Source of the DNA: Oenococcus kitaharae DSM 17330
GTDB lineage: Bacteria; Bacillota; Bacilli; Lactobacillales; Lactobacillaceae
Assembly (NCBI RefSeq): GCF_000241055.1
Contig: NZ_CM001398.1
Coordinates: 124,001 to 188,000 of the forward strand
Length of the DNA: 64,000 nucleotides
Reading direction: 5' to 3'
In this document: piece after piece, positions 61,673 to 64,000 of the stretch
Layout of the letters: each line of letters opens with the position of its first letter
Position numbering within the stretch: position 1 is the stretch's first letter
The notes under the pieces: model-generated
Databases searched by the model: none
Told to the model about the DNA's origin: nothing
The model's input: the letters and a program-made list of their open reading frames with translations, nothing else
Translations under genes and position numbers: made by a program

Positions 61673-62428
61673 TTAATGATCCAAAACTTGATCAACAAAT
61701 TGCTGAGCACGTTCACTTGTTGGTTTGTTGAAGAAATCTTCTGTTTTGGAGTCTTCGAGGATTTGACCATCAGCCATAAAAATAACGCGGTTGGCTACTT
61801 TACGGGCAAAATTCATTTCATGTGTCACGATCAGGCTTGTAAGGTCAGAATCATTAGCAATCTCCTGGATAATCCTTAAAACATCACCGATCATTTCTGG
61901 ATCGAGCGCTGAGGTCGGTTCGTCAAATAGCAGCGCTAACGGCTTCATAGCAAGACTTCGAGCAATAGCGACACGCTGCTTTTGGCCACCAGAGAGCATG
62001 CTTGGCATCGAACCAGCCTTGTCTTTTAATCCAACTCGATCAAGCAGATCTAAGGCATATTTTTCGTTTTCCTCTTCCGGAATATGATTCACAATTCTAG
62101 GAGCCAACATGACATTTTCCAGCACCGACTTATTGTTGTATAAGTTAAAATGCTGAAAAACCATACCAACACGTTTGCGAATCTTATTGATATCGGTTTT
62201 CGGATCATGAATATCAAAACCGTTGACGGTCAGATGCCCTTCCTGAATTGGTTCCAAACCGTTAATCGCCCGAATCAGGGTTGATTTTCCGGAACCTGAT
62301 GGCCCGATCAAAACAACTGTCTCGCCACGATCAATGGTCAGATTTACTTTTTTCAAAGCGTGAAAACTACCGTAATATTTTTCTACGTCCTGAAACTGGA
62401 TCATAATATCCTTTTTTTCTTCGGCCAT
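61673..62428 (-). CDS. glnQ: Polar amino acid ABC transporter ATPase
   Basis: ATP-binding subunit, 251 aa. Walker A GPSGSGKST, Q-loop region FQHFNLYNNKSVLENV, signature LSGGQKQRVA, Walker B LLFDEPTSALDPE. ATG 62428 has an AAAGGAG site; the longer frame to 62494 runs into the promoter. First gene of the ATPase-binding protein-permease-permease operon. Confidence 0.94.
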   Translation of the reverse strand: MAEEKKDIMIQFQDVEKYYGSFHALKKVNLTIDRGETVVLIGPSGSGKSTLIRAINGLEPIQEGHLTVNGFDIHDPKTDINKIRKRVGMVFQHFNLYNNKSVLENVMLAPRIVNHIPEEENEKYALDLLDRVGLKDKAGSMPSMLSGGQKQRVAIARSLAMKPLALLFDEPTSALDPEMIGDVLRIIQEIANDSDLTSLIVTHEMNFARKVANRVIFMADGQILEDSKTEDFFNKPTSERAQQFVDQVLDH

Positions 62429-62464
62429 ATAAACTCCTTTCAAATAGGTCTTCTGGTTAATGAA

Positions 62465-62494
62465 ATTATACAGAACATTGATCGGCAAAAACAA
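62465..62494 (-). promoter_or_regulatory. Promoter of the glutamine-type ABC operon
   Basis: TTGTTT (62489-62494), 18-bp spacer, TATAAT (62465-62470) on the minus strand. Confidence 0.65.
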
Positions 62495-62512
62495 AAAATT
62501 ATTAATTTTAAT

Positions 62513-62540
62513 AAAAAAAACGCCTTACTTGCCGGCGTTT
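62513..62540 (-). terminator. Terminator overlapping the ABC exporter stop
   Basis: AACGCC-9 nt-GGCGTT with eight T following; the stop codon TAA lies in the loop and the left arm is coding. Confidence 0.85.
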
Positions 62541-64000
62541 TCCATACTCTGCATTTTATAAAGATCGTAATAATAACCTTTTTGAGCTAATAACTGGCGA
62601 TGTGTCCCTTGTTCGACCACAACGCCTTTGTCCAAAACGAGAATCAAATCAGCATCTTTGATCGTCGACAGTCGATGGGCAATGGCAATTGTTGTTCGAT
62701 TGGTTCGCATATTCTTCAGTGCTCTTTGAATAGCTGCCTCAGTCTGCGTATCAATGTTAGCCGTCGCTTCATCGAGAATCAGAATTTTTGGATCCCGGAC
62801 AATGGTTCTCGCAAATGAGATCAACTGTTTCTGTCCAGCCGACAGAGAGGACCCGCCTTCCAAAACTGGTGTTTTATAGCCGTGAGGCAGCGAATCAATG
62901 AATTTATCTGCATCAACAAAACGTGCAGCGTCTACAATCTGCTGATCTGTAATTGAATCATCATACATCCGGATATTTGAATTGATGTCCCCATAAAACA
63001 TGAAACTGTCTTGCAGGACCAGTCCCATTTTTTCCCGAAAATCGACAGGATCCAGATCTCGAATATCCTGTCCATCAATTAAGATACTGCCCTTTTGGAA
63101 CTCATAGAAACGCATCAGCGCATTAATTGTGGACGATTTCCCAGAACCGGTGTGACCGACTAAAGCAATCGTCTGCCCTGGTTCGGCTGTAAAAGAAAGA
63201 TCATGCAGAATAGTTGTCTTGCCGTCATAAGAGAAATCGACGTGGCGAAATTCAATCTTGCCATCAGTAATTTTGCCATTAGCATTCTCGTGCTGAGCAG
63301 GTTCATAAGTCGTATCATCGAGAATCTTACCTGCACGATAACCGGAAACGACGCCATCCTGAAAAGTCGACAAACTTTGCTGCACATTATTCAAGGGATT
63401 AAAAATGTTGCCGATCCAGTTCGTAAAGGCATAAATCGTCCCGCCAGCAACAGCAGCCGTAAAGGACTGATTCCCTAAATACCAGAGAATGAACACTGTC
63501 GTCATACCAAGTAAAAGCTGGTTCATCGGGCCAAGGAGCCGTGAGTCCATTTTGACCATGTGAAAACGTGCATCAAAATATTCCTGATTGATCTTTTCGA
63601 ATTCACTCTTCATGCGTGTTTCTTGATGAAAGTTCTGAATGGTCTCGATGCCATTGATCGATTCAGCCAATTTAGCATTCAGAGCGGACAATTTAGCACG
63701 CATATTACGGTAAACACTTGAAGAATACTTTTGATAAACCCAGATCGTCAGCAAAGTCACAGGAACGATTAATAGCAGCCAATAGGACAAACCTGGATCT
63801 GAAGCGAACATAAAGATATACACACTAATGATTGAAGCAACCGCATAAATTAAATTGACCAGCAGCATCCAAAAATCAAAAAACGATTCAGTATCATTCA
63901 TAACTCGTGTAACAAGTGCACCGCCAGGAACCTGATCAAAATAACGCATACCCAGTTGATGCAGTTTGGCATATAGACGCTTACGAACGTTATTTAAAGC
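62525..64000 (-). CDS. ABC multidrug-type exporter half-transporter (partial)
   Basis: Half-size ABC exporter, membrane domain fused to ATPase. About 491 codons visible; the frame is open at base 64000, so the N-terminal part of the membrane domain is missing. Coupling region RYFDQVPGGALVTRVMNDTE, Walker A VGHTGSGKSS, signature SLSAGQKQLISFARTI, Walker B ILILDEATANID. It resembles the LmrD/YheH-type partner of heterodimeric exporters, so another half may lie upstream outside the window. An internal ATG at 63949 is not the true start. Confidence 0.9.
   Translation of the reverse strand, partial: ALNNVRKRLYAKLHQLGMRYFDQVPGGALVTRVMNDTESFFDFWMLLVNLIYAVASIISVYIFMFASDPGLSYWLLLIVPVTLLTIWVYQKYSSSVYRNMRAKLSALNAKLAESINGIETIQNFHQETRMKSEFEKINQEYFDARFHMVKMDSRLLGPMNQLLLGMTTVFILWYLGNQSFTAAVAGGTIYAFTNWIGNIFNPLNNVQQSLSTFQDGVVSGYRAGKILDDTTYEPAQHENANGKITDGKIEFRHVDFSYDGKTTILHDLSFTAEPGQTIALVGHTGSGKSSTINALMRFYEFQKGSILIDGQDIRDLDPVDFREKMGLVLQDSFMFYGDINSNIRMYDDSITDQQIVDAARFVDADKFIDSLPHGYKTPVLEGGSSLSAGQKQLISFARTIVRDPKILILDEATANIDTQTEAAIQRALKNMRTNRTTIAIAHRLSTIKDADLILVLDKGVVVEQGTHRQLLAQKGYYYDLYKMQSMENAGK

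Overview
The window looks like the chromosome of a lactic acid bacterium of the Lactobacillaceae, most likely the Oenococcus/Leuconostoc branch. Grounds: moderate GC by eye, a complete LAB-type fab/acc cluster headed by fabZ-fabT, a LacS-type permease fused to a PTS IIA domain beside galR-galKTM, murT-gatD, PTS and ABC sugar uptake with CcpA-type cre sites, a diacetyl/acetoin reductase and a class II fumarase. The genus is inference; no rRNA gene is present to settle it. No prophage, insertion sequence or CRISPR array was seen.

Layout. 1-1330 (-): mannose-family PTS IIB and IIC, IIC cut by the window edge. 1556-5464 (+): YihY/BrkB membrane protein, then a sugar ABC transporter (binding protein and two permeases, no ATPase). 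5469-10565 (-): L,D-transpeptidase, tyrosine phosphatase, upp, Sua5, prmC, prfA. 10661-20725 (-): a 13-gene fatty-acid operon, fabZ-like/fabT/fabH/acpP/fabK/fabD/fabG/fabF/accB/fabZ/accC/accD/accA, behind a strong promoter with a FabT-like site. Divergent from it is birA-bioY (+), whose BirA operator couples biotin supply to the biotin-dependent AccB. 22631-28057: tdk (-), murT-gatD (+), an MFS transporter (-) and a FemX/MurM-like protein (-). 28148-35235: lacS (-) and galR, galK, galT, galM (+) with shared operator motifs and cre sites. 35352-38116 (-): diacetyl/acetoin reductase, a CzrA-like repressor with a CadD-type transporter, and a phosphoesterase. 38457-43262 (+): nucleoside ABC transporter (BMP-family). 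43309-44961 (-): OppA-type binding protein. 45170-49608: the trehalose system (treR +; IIA, IIBC and phosphotrehalase -) with a TreR operator and cre sites. 49620-50325: gene remnant, possible small RNA and a tRNA-Gln(CUG). 50365-57826 (-): amino acid permease, thioredoxin-like protein, an unknown protein, ppx-ppk, pepO. 57993-59372 (+): fumC. 59479-62428 (-): glutamine-type ABC transporter. 62525-64000 (-): multidrug-type ABC exporter half, cut by the window edge.

Most notable: (i) several genes without a Shine-Dalgarno site have a -10 box only 6-9 nt before the ATG (tdk, murT, trx-like, phosphoesterase, L,D-transpeptidase, ppk), suggesting leaderless mRNAs; (ii) fabD appears to start with ATT; (iii) the FabZ paralogue heading the fab operon has lost the catalytic histidine motif; (iv) MurT lacks the four zinc-ribbon cysteines; (v) all four ABC solute-binding proteins lack a lipobox cysteine.
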